Assembly: GCF_047675955.1 (NCBI RefSeq)
Contig: NC_132911.1
Location: 70,775,133-70,839,132, forward strand
Length of the DNA: 64,000 nucleotides
DNA from: Chlorocebus sabaeus
Taxonomy: Eukaryota; Chordata; Mammalia; Primates; Cercopithecidae
Reading direction: 5' to 3'
Shown here: positions 48,701-50,459 of the stretch, piece by piece
Position numbering within the stretch: position 1 is the stretch's first letter
How the letters are laid out: each line of letters begins with the position of its first letter
Notes under the pieces: model-generated
The model's database searches: none
Told to the model about the DNA's origin: nothing
Seen by the model: only the letters and a program-made list of their open reading frames with translations
Made by a program: the position numbers and the translations under genes

Positions 48701-49536
48701 AGTAGCTGCTGTAACGGCATGTAAACAAAAAGTAGACACATAAATTCATCCTAGCACATTTTCCAGGCAAAGGTGGAAAAAAGTGCTTTACCTCTGTGCA
48801 ACACTTAGGTACGGTCAGAGTCAAACACAGACACTCAAAATATTAAGTGAATCAAACACATTGTTTTATTTTAAGATCAAGCTACTAGTTGTTACTACTA
48901 GTTGTTACTATGTGACATGGTCCCAATAGAGGATATTAAAATATACATATATACATAAAGCTGAGAATATGGGTATGGAAATTACAGAAAACATCGAAAA
49001 GGTCCGCTCAGCTATTCCCCAGAGGATTTTCCACAACGTTTCAAGATAGCTAGGTTGGCAGAGGGGTGGCTGCCCAGGTTCACCACGGAGTTCCTATTTT
49101 GACTGTACTGTCGTTCAGAAAAGAGTCGCCCGAACACCATTTTCAAGTCCTCCTGGCAGGACACAGCCAGTTTTCTCTGCGTAGCGAACTCCCTAAAAGC
49201 GCTCGACTTACCTGGCAAGAAACCTGCCTCGAAGAAGTGGCAGCGTGAGGTCAGGAGTCTGGACACGCACTGTGGGGAGAGCCACGGAGAAACCTGGGCA
49301 TCTCGTACGTCCCGCGCCTCAAACACCCTGGTCCCCAACTCTCCACACGTCGCGGCTGCGCTCCGGCCATCGAGGCCAAGCGGCCGCGGGCACGCGGGAA
49401 TAAAAACCTCTGCCCTCGCCGGGGAGGGCCTTATGGCGGGAGGGGGCAGCGGGATAGGAAAGAGAATCTAAGCCGAGACGGCGCCGACAGGCCTGAGCGA
49501 AAGGGGTGCCACCCACCTGCGCGACCTCTTCGCCAT
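3645..49536 (-). CDS. MYBL1: MYBL1 (A-MYB) transcription factor, 16 coding exons
   Basis: This is a nuclear DNA-binding transcriptional activator that recognises YAACKG sites. It is known as the master regulator of male meiosis and of pachytene piRNA genes. The joined exons give 752 codons. Three Myb repeats are visible, with tryptophans at about 38/58/77 (R1), 90/110/129 (R2) and 142/161/180 (R3). R2 keeps the redox-sensitive cysteine at about 125. An acidic stretch with an LxxLL-type helix (about 259-277) matches the CBP/KIX-binding activation domain of the MYB family. The FAETLELIES motif is at about 358-367. The C-terminal half has many SP/TP sites and two possible sumoylation motifs, LKEE near K602 and VKLE near K704. 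The start was chosen for its strong context (A at -3, G at +4) and for the family N-terminus MAKRSR. MYB and MYBL2 are excluded because exons 2-16 match A-MYB as I remember it. No frameshift or premature stop was seen. Confidence 0.97.
3774..5012 (-). other. MYBL1: MYBL1 intron 15
   Basis: 1.2 kb, GT-AG, AT-rich. I recognise no transposable element or other feature in it. Confidence 0.85.
5013..5192 (-). CDS. MYBL1: MYBL1 coding exon 15 (likely cassette exon)
   Basis: 180 nt, residues 651-710 (SENIFTTSLLMIPLLEIHDN ... KVVKLEKNLQ). Phase 0 at both ends, so the exon can be skipped cleanly. I recall a human isoform lacking exactly these 60 residues. VKLE at about K704 fits a sumoylation consensus. 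Acceptor CTCTTAG|TCAG, donor CAG|GTATGG. Confidence 0.95.
5193..5635 (-). other. MYBL1: MYBL1 intron 14
   Basis: 443 bp, GT-AG, with no recognisable repeat or coding frame. Confidence 0.85.
5636..5740 (-). CDS. MYBL1: MYBL1 coding exon 14
   Basis: 105 nt, residues 616-650 (NTASGKKVRKSLVLDNWEKE ... SDMQ). Phase 0 at both ends. Acceptor TTTTAG|AATACC, donor CAG|GTTTGT. Confidence 0.96.
5829..5945 (-). CDS. MYBL1: MYBL1 coding exon 13
   Basis: 117 nt, residues 577-615 (SQPLAFLEEDIREVLKEETG ... CKQE). It contains the psi-K-x-E motif LKEE at about K602, a possible sumoylation site by analogy with c-MYB. Phase 0 at both ends. Only 88 nt of intron separate it from exon 14. Confidence 0.96.
5946..6798 (-). 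other. MYBL1: MYBL1 intron 12, gene-proximal part
   Basis: AT-rich. About 6370-6520 looks like an L2-type 3' fragment and contains a local duplication of the phrase 'ATAAGATCCTTGTATA'. A short GT run is at about 6543-6566. Nothing else recognised. Confidence 0.6.
6799..7088 (+). mobile_element. Alu
   Basis: Alu, 5' to 3' on plus, ending in a (CAAA)n tail, flanked by a target-site duplication ACCAGCAGCT (about 6790 and 7090). Part of the left arm after 'GAGATCAA' is missing. Confidence 0.95.
7268..7591 (-). mobile_element. Alu
   Basis: Full-length dimer on the minus strand. Its tail appears as (TTA)n/(TTTA)n on plus. The target duplication TCAAAGAGCTT flanks it. Confidence 0.95.
7640..8349 (-). 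mobile_element. L1 3' end fragment, split by an Alu
   Basis: About 7640-7734 and 8049-8349 together read as the antisense of a primate L1 3'UTR ('AAGTTTGTTACATAGGTAAAC', then '...GGTTTTCTATTCCTGTGTTG'). The Alu at 7735-8048 split it. Confidence 0.85.
7735..8048 (+). mobile_element. Alu inserted in L1
   Basis: Full-length dimer with a (CAAAA)n tail. The duplication TTATTTCATCACC is at both ends (about 7720 and 8050). Confidence 0.95.
8350..8666 (-). mobile_element. Alu
   Basis: Older full-length copy on minus with a long T-rich end, abutting the L1 fragment. Confidence 0.93.
8667..9326 (-). other. MYBL1: MYBL1 intron 12, middle stretch
   Basis: AT-rich. It contains a (GGA)5-6 microsatellite at 9066-9082. 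No other repeat or frame recognised. Confidence 0.7.
9327..9475 (-). mobile_element. Free Alu monomer or old Alu fragment
   Basis: A (GTTTTT)n stretch, then a diverged left-arm-like body ('AGGCTGGATTGCAGTGG', 'CACACCCAGCTA'), about 150 bp. Confidence 0.75.
9536..9705 (+). mobile_element. L2-type 3' fragment
   Basis: It resembles the L2 tail ('GAAGGCAGGAACATTACTTG', then 'AGTGCAGTGCCTGGAACC', 'GGCACTCAATCAGTATTT'). Diverged, so the ends are approximate. Confidence 0.65.
9742..9960 (+). mobile_element. Old L1 ORF2/3' fragment
   Basis: Contains 'CACACAATGGAATATTATGC', a hallmark of the end of mammalian L1 ORF2, followed by diverged 3' sequence. Confidence 0.6.
10375..10475 (-). mobile_element. 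MIR fragment
   Basis: Reads as the reverse complement of the MIR core ('AACTCTTTCAGCTTCACAGTA', then 'GAAAAGGAAACTGAGCC'). Short and diverged. Confidence 0.5.
10622..10938 (+). mobile_element. Alu
   Basis: Starts GGCCGGCCGCAGCGGCTCAC and ends in two impure A tracts. A near-complete dimer. Confidence 0.94.
11061..11376 (+). mobile_element. Alu near exon 12
   Basis: Near-complete dimer with a (CAAAA)n/(CAATAA)n tail, about 140 bp from exon 12 on its intron 12 side. Confidence 0.94.
11517..11631 (-). CDS. MYBL1: MYBL1 coding exon 12
   Basis: 115 nt. It completes Gly538 and codes to residue 576: FRTPTIRRSILGTTPRTPTP, then FKNALAAQEKKYGPLKIV, a conserved C-terminal MYB block. Acceptor TGGATAG|TTTT, donor GTG|GTATGT. 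Confidence 0.96.
11632..12396 (-). other. MYBL1: MYBL1 intron 11
   Basis: 765 bp, GT-AG. It holds a (CA)n(TA)n microsatellite at about 11731-11766 and one Alu (11975-12278). The rest shows no recognised feature. Confidence 0.85.
11975..12278 (+). mobile_element. Alu in intron 11
   Basis: Dimer on plus with 'AAAAAAAATTCT' sequence at both ends as a likely target duplication. The tail is interrupted by CAACAACA. Confidence 0.93.
12397..12539 (-). CDS. MYBL1: MYBL1 coding exon 11
   Basis: 143 nt, residues 491-537 plus two bases of Gly538 (FFNTCPGNEQ ... TTPKDQKENV). Acceptor TTTTTAG|TTTTTC, donor GTAGG|GTAAGT. Confidence 0.96.
12665..12795 (+). mobile_element. L2-type 3' fragment
   Basis: 'GCTCCATGAGGGTAGGAATT', 'GTCTCCCCAGCTCTTAGAAC' and 'AACATTTAACAAATATTC' match the L2 tail pattern. 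Confidence 0.65.
12796..13825 (-). other. MYBL1: MYBL1 intron 10, unlabelled stretch
   Basis: About 1 kb without recognised repeats or genes. It is pyrimidine-rich on plus at 13,440-13,800 and may hold old L2-like sequence. The 61-codon frame at 13204-13389 has no recognisable homology. Confidence 0.6.
13826..14128 (+). mobile_element. Alu
   Basis: Dimer starting GGCCGGGCCGGTGGCTCACG, with the likely duplication AAGTGTTTGG/AAAAGTTTGG. Confidence 0.94.
14395..14505 (+). mobile_element. MIR fragment
   Basis: 'CTGGATCTCAGTCTCAGCCT', 'ATAACTTTGGGCAAATCA' and 'CCTTTCTGGGCTTGTTTTAT' follow the MIR core order. Confidence 0.65.
14559..14852 (+). mobile_element. Alu, 180 bp from exon 10
   Basis: Dimer on plus whose tail has turned into a (TA)n run (14837-14852). 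It is in intron 10 close to the exon 10 donor. Confidence 0.92.
15032..15400 (-). CDS. MYBL1: MYBL1 coding exon 10
   Basis: 369 nt, residues 368-490, the largest coding exon. It holds the conserved DPVAWSDVTSFDISD and SPIKSTPVKLMR blocks and a basic RKKRKMRVG stretch that may act in nuclear import. Several SP/TP pairs are possible CDK sites. Acceptor TTGCAG|GATCC, donor CAG|GTAGCA. A 104-codon frame on the opposite strand is a shadow. Confidence 0.97.
15735..15970 (+). mobile_element. Old L1 ORF2 fragment
   Basis: 'GATCCAGAAATTCAATTTA', 'CTAAATGTCCAATAATA' and 'CTGATGGAATACTACAAAGC' follow the end of L1 ORF2 in order. Highly diverged. Confidence 0.65.
15988..16288 (+). mobile_element. Alu
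   Basis: Dimer on plus, with the duplication AAATTCAAATTTA/AAATTCAAGTTTA at the ends. A one-base loss at 'CCCGCTACTC'. Confidence 0.95.
16289..16758 (-). other. MYBL1: MYBL1 intron 9, exon-proximal unique stretch
   Basis: AT-rich, no recognised repeat. It leads from the exon 9 donor (GTAAGT) toward the Alu. Confidence 0.7.
16759..16992 (-). CDS. MYBL1: MYBL1 coding exon 9
   Basis: 234 nt, residues 290-367. It is serine-rich, then has NSPTKFLAVEANAVLSSL and ends in FAETLELIES, a motif shared by the vertebrate MYB family. Phase 0 at both ends. Acceptor TTTTAG|CAG, donor TCT|GTAAGT. Confidence 0.97.
17230..17950 (+). mobile_element. L2-type fragment, split by an Alu
   Basis: Diverged L2-like sequence ('TTGAGTGCCTTTGCACATAT', then 'CTTCAAGGCTGAGTTCAATTAG', shortened pattern) on both sides of the Alu at 17484-17742. 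Confidence 0.55.
17484..17742 (-). mobile_element. 5'-truncated Alu with perfect target duplication
   Basis: On minus. It lacks the first 40 or so bases of Alu (it stops at 'GGCCTCCCAAA'). The direct repeat GGGAAGCTATTCTT is perfect on both sides (17470-17483 and 17743-17756), so the truncation happened at insertion. Confidence 0.93.
18016..18318 (+). mobile_element. Alu
   Basis: Diverged dimer on plus ending in an A-rich tail that merges into the L1 that follows. Confidence 0.92.
19068..19383 (+). mobile_element. Alu inside L1
   Basis: Dimer on plus with a (TAAA)n linker (about 19178-19195) and a CAAAA-type tail. A (TA)n-rich tract (19395-19431) follows. Confidence 0.93.
21226..21355 (+). 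mobile_element. Alu left monomer inside L1
   Basis: Only the left arm is present, ending 'CATCTCTAAAACTAAAAAATAA'-like (shortened). Free monomer or truncated Alu. Confidence 0.85.
22112..22415 (+). mobile_element. Alu inside L1
   Basis: Full dimer on plus, with 'AGAAAACATA' at both ends as target duplication. It carries an extra 'CACTGC' repeat in the right arm. Confidence 0.95.
22694..23020 (-). mobile_element. Alu inside L1
   Basis: Dimer on minus with a (GTTTTT)n-type tail. The duplication AATAATCTG flanks it. Confidence 0.94.
23485..23511 (+). repeat. (CA)n microsatellite in L1 3' part
   Basis: About twelve CA units within the L1 at the usual place where L1 ORF2 carries 'ATATATACACAC'. 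Confidence 0.9.
24278..24475 (-). mobile_element. hAT-type MER fragment
   Basis: 'CACTGTTCAACAGAACTTTC' and 'ACGTGGCTAGTGCAACTA' resemble the short non-autonomous elements beginning CAGTGCTGTCCAATAGAA. Family name and strand uncertain. Confidence 0.55.
24852..25160 (-). mobile_element. Alu
   Basis: Full dimer on minus with a 28-base T run. The duplication TAAATGTGAA flanks it. Confidence 0.95.
25320..25587 (+). mobile_element. Alu with right-arm deletion
   Basis: Dimer on plus. About 30 bases between 'GCAGCGAGC' and 'GACAGTGCAAGACTCC' are missing. Confidence 0.93.
25868..26340 (-). mobile_element. Two joined Alus on minus
   Basis: A left-type unit (25868-26039), then (TTAA)n, then an old Alu (about 26053-26340). 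Flanking 'TTTGTGGCTT' and 'TTTGTAGCTT' suggest a single outer target duplication. Confidence 0.88.
26440..26645 (+). mobile_element. 5'-truncated Alu
   Basis: Begins within the left arm ('CAACATAGGGAAATTCTGTC') and ends in a CAAAAACCAAAAAAC tail. Old copy. Confidence 0.88.
26893..27235 (+). mobile_element. Alu with an inverted internal segment
   Basis: Plus-strand Alu from 'GGGGCGAGGAATGGTGGCTC'. After 'CTTGAACCCGGAAG' about 79 bp (27094-27172) read as minus-strand Alu, then the plus-strand right arm resumes with 'CCAAGATTGCGCCACTG'. Confidence 0.9.
27285..27600 (+). mobile_element. L1 3'UTR fragment
   Basis: 'TTTTAGTGTTCTATATCACTG', 'GATGGATATGCTAATTACCA' and 'CACTATGTACCCCATGAAAA' parallel the end of the L1 at 23,780-24,020, in a second, separate copy. 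Confidence 0.85.
27601..28172 (-). other. MYBL1: MYBL1 intron 8, near exon 8
   Basis: AT-rich; no recognised repeat. The 73-codon minus frame at 27765-27986 has no recognisable similarity. Confidence 0.6.
28173..28475 (+). mobile_element. Alu
   Basis: Dimer on plus with the duplication AATCAGGCAACCT on both sides; 170 bp from exon 8. Confidence 0.95.
28643..28747 (-). CDS. MYBL1: MYBL1 coding exon 8 (activation domain)
   Basis: 105 nt, residues 255-289. Acidic IDEDPDKEKK is followed by the helix KELELLLMSAENE, the counterpart of the KIX-binding LxxLL segment of c-MYB. Phase 0 at both ends. Acceptor TTTTAG|CAACC, donor TCA|GTAAGA. Confidence 0.96.
28748..29328 (-). other. MYBL1: MYBL1 intron 7
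   Basis: 581 bp, GT-AG, AT-rich with no recognised element. Confidence 0.85.
29329..29403 (-). CDS. MYBL1: MYBL1 coding exon 7
   Basis: 75 nt, residues 230-254 (IPGYQYVSPEGN...SAFIQ), the N-terminal side of the activation region. Phase 0 at both ends. Acceptor TTTTTAG|ATACC, donor CAG|GTAACT. Confidence 0.96.
29404..30067 (-). other. MYBL1: MYBL1 intron 6, distal part
   Basis: AT-rich. The 87-codon plus frame at 29789-30052 has no recognisable homology. No repeat recognised. Confidence 0.6.
30068..30362 (+). mobile_element. Alu in intron 6
   Basis: Old-type dimer on plus (AluJ-like wording such as 'GGTTGAGGCTGCAGTGAGC') with a short A tail. Confidence 0.93.
30363..31790 (-). other. MYBL1: MYBL1 intron 6, proximal part
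   Basis: About 1.4 kb of AT-rich sequence without recognised repeats, running to the GC donor. Confidence 0.65.
31791..31792 (-). other. MYBL1: GC splice donor of intron 6
   Basis: The gene strand reads CAG|GCACAT at the exon 6 end. The acceptor at exon 7 is normal (TTTTTAG). Joining at this point gives PVQ-IPGYQ and the full 752 codons. The only nearby GT (inside CCT|GTTCAG) would lose two residues and is a worse donor. Confidence 0.85.
31793..31967 (-). CDS. MYBL1: MYBL1 coding exon 6
   Basis: 175 nt, from the second half of Arg171 to residue 229: the R3 recognition helix (RTDNSIKNHWNSTMRRK) and the linker after it. The acceptor is TTAG|GACTG. The exon must end at CAG to join exon 7 in frame as PVQ-IPGYQ. 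That places a GC, not GT, at the donor (CAG|GCACAT). Confidence 0.94.
31968..33529 (-). other. MYBL1: MYBL1 intron 5
   Basis: 1.56 kb, donor GTGCTT, acceptor TTTCTTAG. It has no Alu. An L2/MIR-age repeat lies at about 32150-32330 with an (AAAT)n run near 32280-32297. Confidence 0.75.
32150..32330 (+). mobile_element. Ancient mammalian-wide repeat (L2-like)
   Basis: 'CAGGCATAGTTCTAAGCACC', 'GCAGTGAATAAAGCAAAGTA' and 'CTCATGGAGATTACACTCTC' match a pattern common in L2-age repeats. Family not certain. Confidence 0.5.
33530..33750 (-). CDS. MYBL1: MYBL1 coding exon 5
   Basis: 221 nt, residues 98-170 plus two bases. It carries most of R2, including GRIGKQCRERWHNHLNP with the conserved cysteine, and most of R3 (SSWTEEEDRII, then GNRWAEIAKLLPG). 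Acceptor CCTAG|GTT. The donor AAG|GTGCTT is a weak match. A young Alu lies 53 bp upstream of the acceptor. Confidence 0.97.
33804..34109 (-). mobile_element. Young AluY (AluYR-like) 53 bp from exon 5
   Basis: Near-consensus full-length AluY on minus, the same sense as MYBL1. The duplication AAGAATTTTA is exact at both ends. On plus it reads 'GTGGCCGGATCTC' and 'CAGGCTTGAGCCACC', variants I associate with Old World monkey AluYR copies. Its A tail faces the exon 5 acceptor (33751). Confidence 0.95.
34110..34820 (-). other. MYBL1: MYBL1 intron 4, middle part
   Basis: AT-rich, with a 25-base A run at about 34375-34399 followed by CAAAA units. No other element recognised. Confidence 0.65.
34821..34955 (+). 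mobile_element. Alu left monomer
   Basis: Single left arm on plus, from 'GCTGGGCATGATGGCTCAG' to 'CATCTCTATTTATTTAAAAA'. Free left monomer type. Confidence 0.85.
34956..35602 (-). other. MYBL1: MYBL1 intron 4, exon 4 side
   Basis: About 650 bp with no recognised repeat, next to the exon 4 donor. Confidence 0.7.
35603..35695 (-). CDS. MYBL1: MYBL1 coding exon 4
   Basis: 93 nt, residues 67-97: the recognition helix of R1 (NRSDFQCQHRW) and the start of R2 (KGPWTKEEDQR). Phase 0 at both ends. Acceptor TTTTTTCAG, donor AGG|GTAATG. Confidence 0.97.
35859..36144 (-). mobile_element. Alu in intron 3
   Basis: AluY-like dimer on minus with a small deletion ('CATTCTCAGCCTCCCG'). Confidence 0.94.
36362..36667 (+). 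mobile_element. Alu in intron 3
   Basis: Full dimer on plus. GAACTCAAATAG/GAATTCAAATAG flank it. It forms an inverted pair with the Alu 220 bp away. Confidence 0.95.
36668..37309 (-). other. MYBL1: MYBL1 intron 3, unlabelled stretch
   Basis: AT-rich; part of 37010-37090 may be MIR-like. No gene seen. Confidence 0.6.
37310..37535 (-). mobile_element. MIR
   Basis: It reads as the reverse complement of MIR over most of its length: 'TTTATTGAACACCTGCTAAA', 'TATAGATAAGGAAGGTGAC', 'GAGGCTAAGTAATTTTTC', 'CTGACATTTGAACACAATTC'. Confidence 0.8.
37699..38003 (+). mobile_element. Alu in intron 3, near exon 3
   Basis: Dimer on plus with an A-rich middle of 14 A. The duplication AAGAGTATATGTGAG/A flanks it. 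It is about 490 bp downstream (gene sense) of exon 3. Confidence 0.95.
38490..38561 (-). CDS. MYBL1: MYBL1 coding exon 3
   Basis: 72 nt, residues 43-66, the centre of R1 including Trp58. It is phase 0 at both ends, so skipping it would keep the frame but destroy R1. Donor CAA|GTAAGT, acceptor TAG. Alus in opposite orientation lie on either side (37699-38003 and 38840-39137). Confidence 0.96.
38840..39137 (-). mobile_element. Alu in intron 2
   Basis: Dimer on minus, about 280 bp upstream (gene sense) of exon 3 and 70 bp from exon 2. It occupies most of the 643-bp intron 2. Confidence 0.94.
39205..39310 (-). CDS. MYBL1: MYBL1 coding exon 2
   Basis: 106 nt, residues 7-42. It holds the acidic SEDEDDD leader and the start of Myb repeat R1 (KLWNRVKWTRDE, first Trp at 38). 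The acceptor is a run of T ending TAG|TGAG. The donor GAG|GTTATT is weak beyond the GT. Confidence 0.96.
39492..39787 (-). mobile_element. AluY-like in intron 1
   Basis: Dimer on minus, 180 bp upstream of exon 2 in gene sense. Wording close to AluY ('CACCGTGTTAACCAGGATGG'). Confidence 0.94.
39788..40249 (-). other. MYBL1: MYBL1 intron 1, stretch between Alus
   Basis: AT-rich, without a recognised element. Confidence 0.55.
40250..40522 (-). mobile_element. Old Alu
   Basis: AluJ-like dimer on minus with small insertions ('CTCCACCCCCAAGGC'). TTCTGAC occurs at both ends. Confidence 0.9.
40523..40948 (+). mobile_element. Probable old L1 ORF2 remnant
   Basis: 'AATTCATATGAAAAAAATCA', 'TACTACCACACGAACAAACAC' and 'AATAAATGATGTTAAGACAC' resemble the L1 ORF2 stretch around 'AAATGGAACAGAA'. 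Diverged. Confidence 0.6.
40949..41219 (+). mobile_element. Alu with two deletions
   Basis: Starts GGGCCGGGCTTGGACACCTG, missing the usual 'GTGGCTCA'. The right arm lacks about 20 bases before 'CAGTGAGCC'. Confidence 0.92.
41330..42120 (+). mobile_element. Unnamed old repeat split by a hAT element
   Basis: 'TGACTCCAAAGTTTCTGGCT' before, and 'GATGACCCAAGG' after, the element at 41668-41990 follow an old mammalian repeat that I have seen often but cannot name. The sequence around 55,980-56,400 belongs to the same type. Confidence 0.4.
41668..41990 (+). mobile_element. hAT-type MER element
   Basis: 'ATAATGCAAGTCACATATG', 'TTCTAGTAGCCACATTT', 'TTCAACATGTAATCAATA' and 'AGCCACATGTGACTAGTGGC' follow in order a non-autonomous hAT-Charlie type element with CAGTGCTGTCC-like ends. 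Family name uncertain. Confidence 0.7.
42222..42545 (+). mobile_element. Alu
   Basis: Dimer on plus with a (TAAA)n(CAAA)n tail. AAACTGAATTAGA flanks it on both sides. Confidence 0.96.
42612..42795 (-). mobile_element. MIR
   Basis: Reverse-complement MIR: 'CTCTCTAAGTACCAGACATT', 'TATTCCTATTTCACAGAATA', 'CTTGCCCACAGTCACTACTT'. Confidence 0.75.
42865..43080 (+). mobile_element. MIR
   Basis: Forward MIR: 'CTCTGTAACCATGAACACG', 'AACCTCTCAGGGATTTAG', 'CTACCTTATAGTGCTGC' and 'GCACATGGCACAGAAAGGTG'. It forms an inverted pair with the MIR before it. Confidence 0.8.
43519..43820 (-). mobile_element. Alu
   Basis: Dimer on minus with a (GTTTT)n end. CATATATGGCTGTTTT/CACATATGGTTGTTTT flank it. Followed by a 16-base A run. 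Confidence 0.95.
43990..44225 (+). mobile_element. L2-type 3' fragment
   Basis: 'AGTAAGCTCATGAGTGCAGA', 'CTCAGGACTAAGCACAGTAC' and 'CAAATATTTGTAAAACTAA' follow the L2 tail. Confidence 0.65.
44226..48125 (-). other. MYBL1: MYBL1 intron 1, long repeat-poor stretch
   Basis: About 3.9 kb without any Alu or recognisable L1, unusual in this window. A MIR-like trace is at about 46,495-46,600. No coding exon, RNA gene or strong motif was found by eye. It could hold regulatory elements. Confidence 0.6.
48126..48330 (+). mobile_element. MER20 (hAT-Charlie)
   Basis: 'GGTTCTTTCCTGGGTGATTT', 'GCAATGTCTGGAGACATTTT', 'GGGATGCTGCTAAACATCTC' and 'GGCCCAAGATGTCAATAGTG' match MER20 nearly end to end. Confidence 0.85.
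48331..49299 (-). other. MYBL1: MYBL1 intron 1, promoter-proximal part
   Basis: Unique sequence leading to the CpG island. A 13-bp direct repeat CTAGTTGTTACTA lies at about 48883-48910. The GC content rises from about 49,010. No exon recognised. Confidence 0.6.
49517..49536 (-). CDS. MYBL1: MYBL1 coding exon 1
   Basis: It encodes MAKRSR plus two bases of the next serine codon. The ATG at 49536-49534 has A at -3 and G at +4. The exon ends CAG|GTGGGT. An out-of-frame ATG lies 16 nt upstream (see uORF). Confidence 0.95.
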
Positions 49537-49552
49537 CCTCCAAGTACCGCAT
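49517..49552 (-). other. Overlapping upstream ORF across the MYBL1 start
   Basis: An ATG at 49552-49550 lies 16 nt upstream of the main ATG in another frame. It reads MRYLEDGEEVAQ to the end of exon 1. After splicing, the first three bases of exon 2 (39310-39308, TGA) stop it. Its context is weak (C at -3, C at +4) and the main ATG is strong, so leaky scanning is expected. Confidence 0.6.
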
Positions 49553-49950
49553 AGGAGCGGGCTGGGCGGGGACGCGGGTCAGCCTCCTCCAGCCTCCGGC
49601 AAATGCTCCTTCTCCCTGATCCTCCAGCCGCTTCCCTCGCTCCCTCTGGAGACTGCCGAGTGCGGAACGCACGTCCTCGACAGGGCAGGACGGAGGGACA
49701 GCGGGGGCGGACTGCGACCCGCCCCCGACCCCGGCCCGCAGCGCCGCTCTTAGCCCCGGCCCGGCCCTGCCAGGGATGCCCCCAACATGTCAGGAGGCGC
49801 GATCCCGCCCTCCGCCGGCTTCTCCAGTCGCTTGTCAGCCTCCCCGCCCCGGTCCCAGACCGGCTCCGCCACACGCGCCGACCCTTCCCTCTCCCCGCAG
49901 CTAGCAGTTCTGCAGCGATCGCAGTCTCCTGCAGGGTTTTGTCCGCACCG
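49537..49950 (-). other. MYBL1: MYBL1 5' untranslated region (approximate)
   Basis: GC-rich sequence lies between the start codon and the inferred start region. The upstream end is a guess: there is no TATA box, and the CCAAT box at 50017-50021 would sit 60-100 bp upstream of a start near 49,920-49,960. It contains two upstream ATGs on the gene strand. Confidence 0.45.
49750..49788 (-). other. Upstream ORF, 12 codons, in MYBL1 leader
   Basis: It reads MLGASLAGPGRG then TAA, wholly upstream of the main start. It matters only if transcription starts above about 49,790, which the CCAAT position favours. Translation is not shown. Confidence 0.4.
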
Positions 49951-49986
49951 CCGAATCTCGCGCCCAGCCTCCCTCAGGAGCCGCCG

Positions 49987-49992
49987 TTTGAA
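49987..49992 (-). promoter_or_regulatory. CHR-like element TTTGAA
   Basis: TTTGAA on the plus strand (TTCAAA on the gene strand) fits the cell-cycle homology region bound by MuvB complexes. It lies about 25 bp downstream of the CCAAT box, and CHR promoters commonly pair with CCAAT boxes. A 6-mer alone is weak. Confidence 0.35.
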
Positions 49993-50016
49993 TCTGCGCA
50001 CGCGGCCCTGAACCCC

Positions 50017-50021
50017 ATTGG
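50017..50021 (-). promoter_or_regulatory. CCAAT box (NF-Y)
   Basis: Plus-strand CCCATTGGCTG reads CAGCCAATGGG on the gene strand, a good NF-Y site. It is placed as expected for a TATA-less start 60-100 bp downstream. Confidence 0.65.
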
Positions 50022-50045
50022 CTGTGGGGACCGCACGCGGAGGAG

Positions 50046-50089
50046 CGGGGGCGGGGCGGGGAGAGCGCGCGCGGCTGAGGGCGGGGCTG
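50046..50089. promoter_or_regulatory. GC-box cluster (SP/KLF)
   Basis: GGGGGCGGGGCGGGG occurs near 50046-50061 and GGGCGGGGC near 50080-50088. These are classical SP1-type sites just upstream of the CCAAT box relative to MYBL1. Confidence 0.6.
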
Positions 50090-50149
50090 GGGAGCTGGAA
50101 GCTGGGACTGGAACTCGCGGGAGTCGGGGAACGAGCCCGGAGCCAGGGG

Positions 50150-50180
50150 GTGGGGCCGCGGGTGGGGCCGCGGGTGGGGC
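50150..50180 (+). repeat. 12-bp GC-rich tandem repeat in promoter
   Basis: The unit GTGGGGCCGCGG is present about two and a half times. It is a short tandem expansion inside the CpG island, with no known role. Confidence 0.75.
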
Positions 50181-50269
50181 ATGCGGGCCGAGCTGTCACA
50201 GGACCCGGAACGCGCCGAGAGGCGCACCGCGCGGGGCCTGCTGGGAGAGCAAGTTCCTGCGCTAGCCGA

Positions 50270-50315
50270 GGAGCGGGTCCGGAAGCGGCGCTGGAGCGGG
50301 TCCGGAAGCGGGCGG
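50270..50315 (+). promoter_or_regulatory. Tandem 23-bp repeat with two ETS sites
   Basis: A 23-bp unit starting GGAGCGGGTCCGGAAGCGG is repeated back to back with small changes at its 3' end. Each copy has CCGGAAGC (50279-50286 and 50302-50309), the ETS/GABPA consensus, one unit apart in the same orientation. It lies about 300 bp upstream of the inferred MYBL1 start. Confidence 0.7.
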
Positions 50316-50459
50316 TGGAGCCGTCCAGCTGCCCCAAACTTCTTAGGGTGAGCGGACTGAGTTTCTGGCGGGGTGGGTGGTCCCGCGGCCCAGTGTGGGA
50401 ACGTCTCCGCAGCCTCGCCTCGGCCACAGCTCCTCGCTCCTTAGGTGTCTTCCGTCTCA

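Larger units (their letters stand above)
49300..50450. promoter_or_regulatory. CpG-island promoter of MYBL1
   Basis: This is the only long GC- and CpG-rich stretch in an otherwise AT-rich, Alu-rich window. It covers exon 1, the start of intron 1 and about 900 bp upstream. No TATA box is seen. Long open frames on both strands here come from the base composition, since stop codons are rare, and are not genes. Such islands often fire in both directions. Confidence 0.9.
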
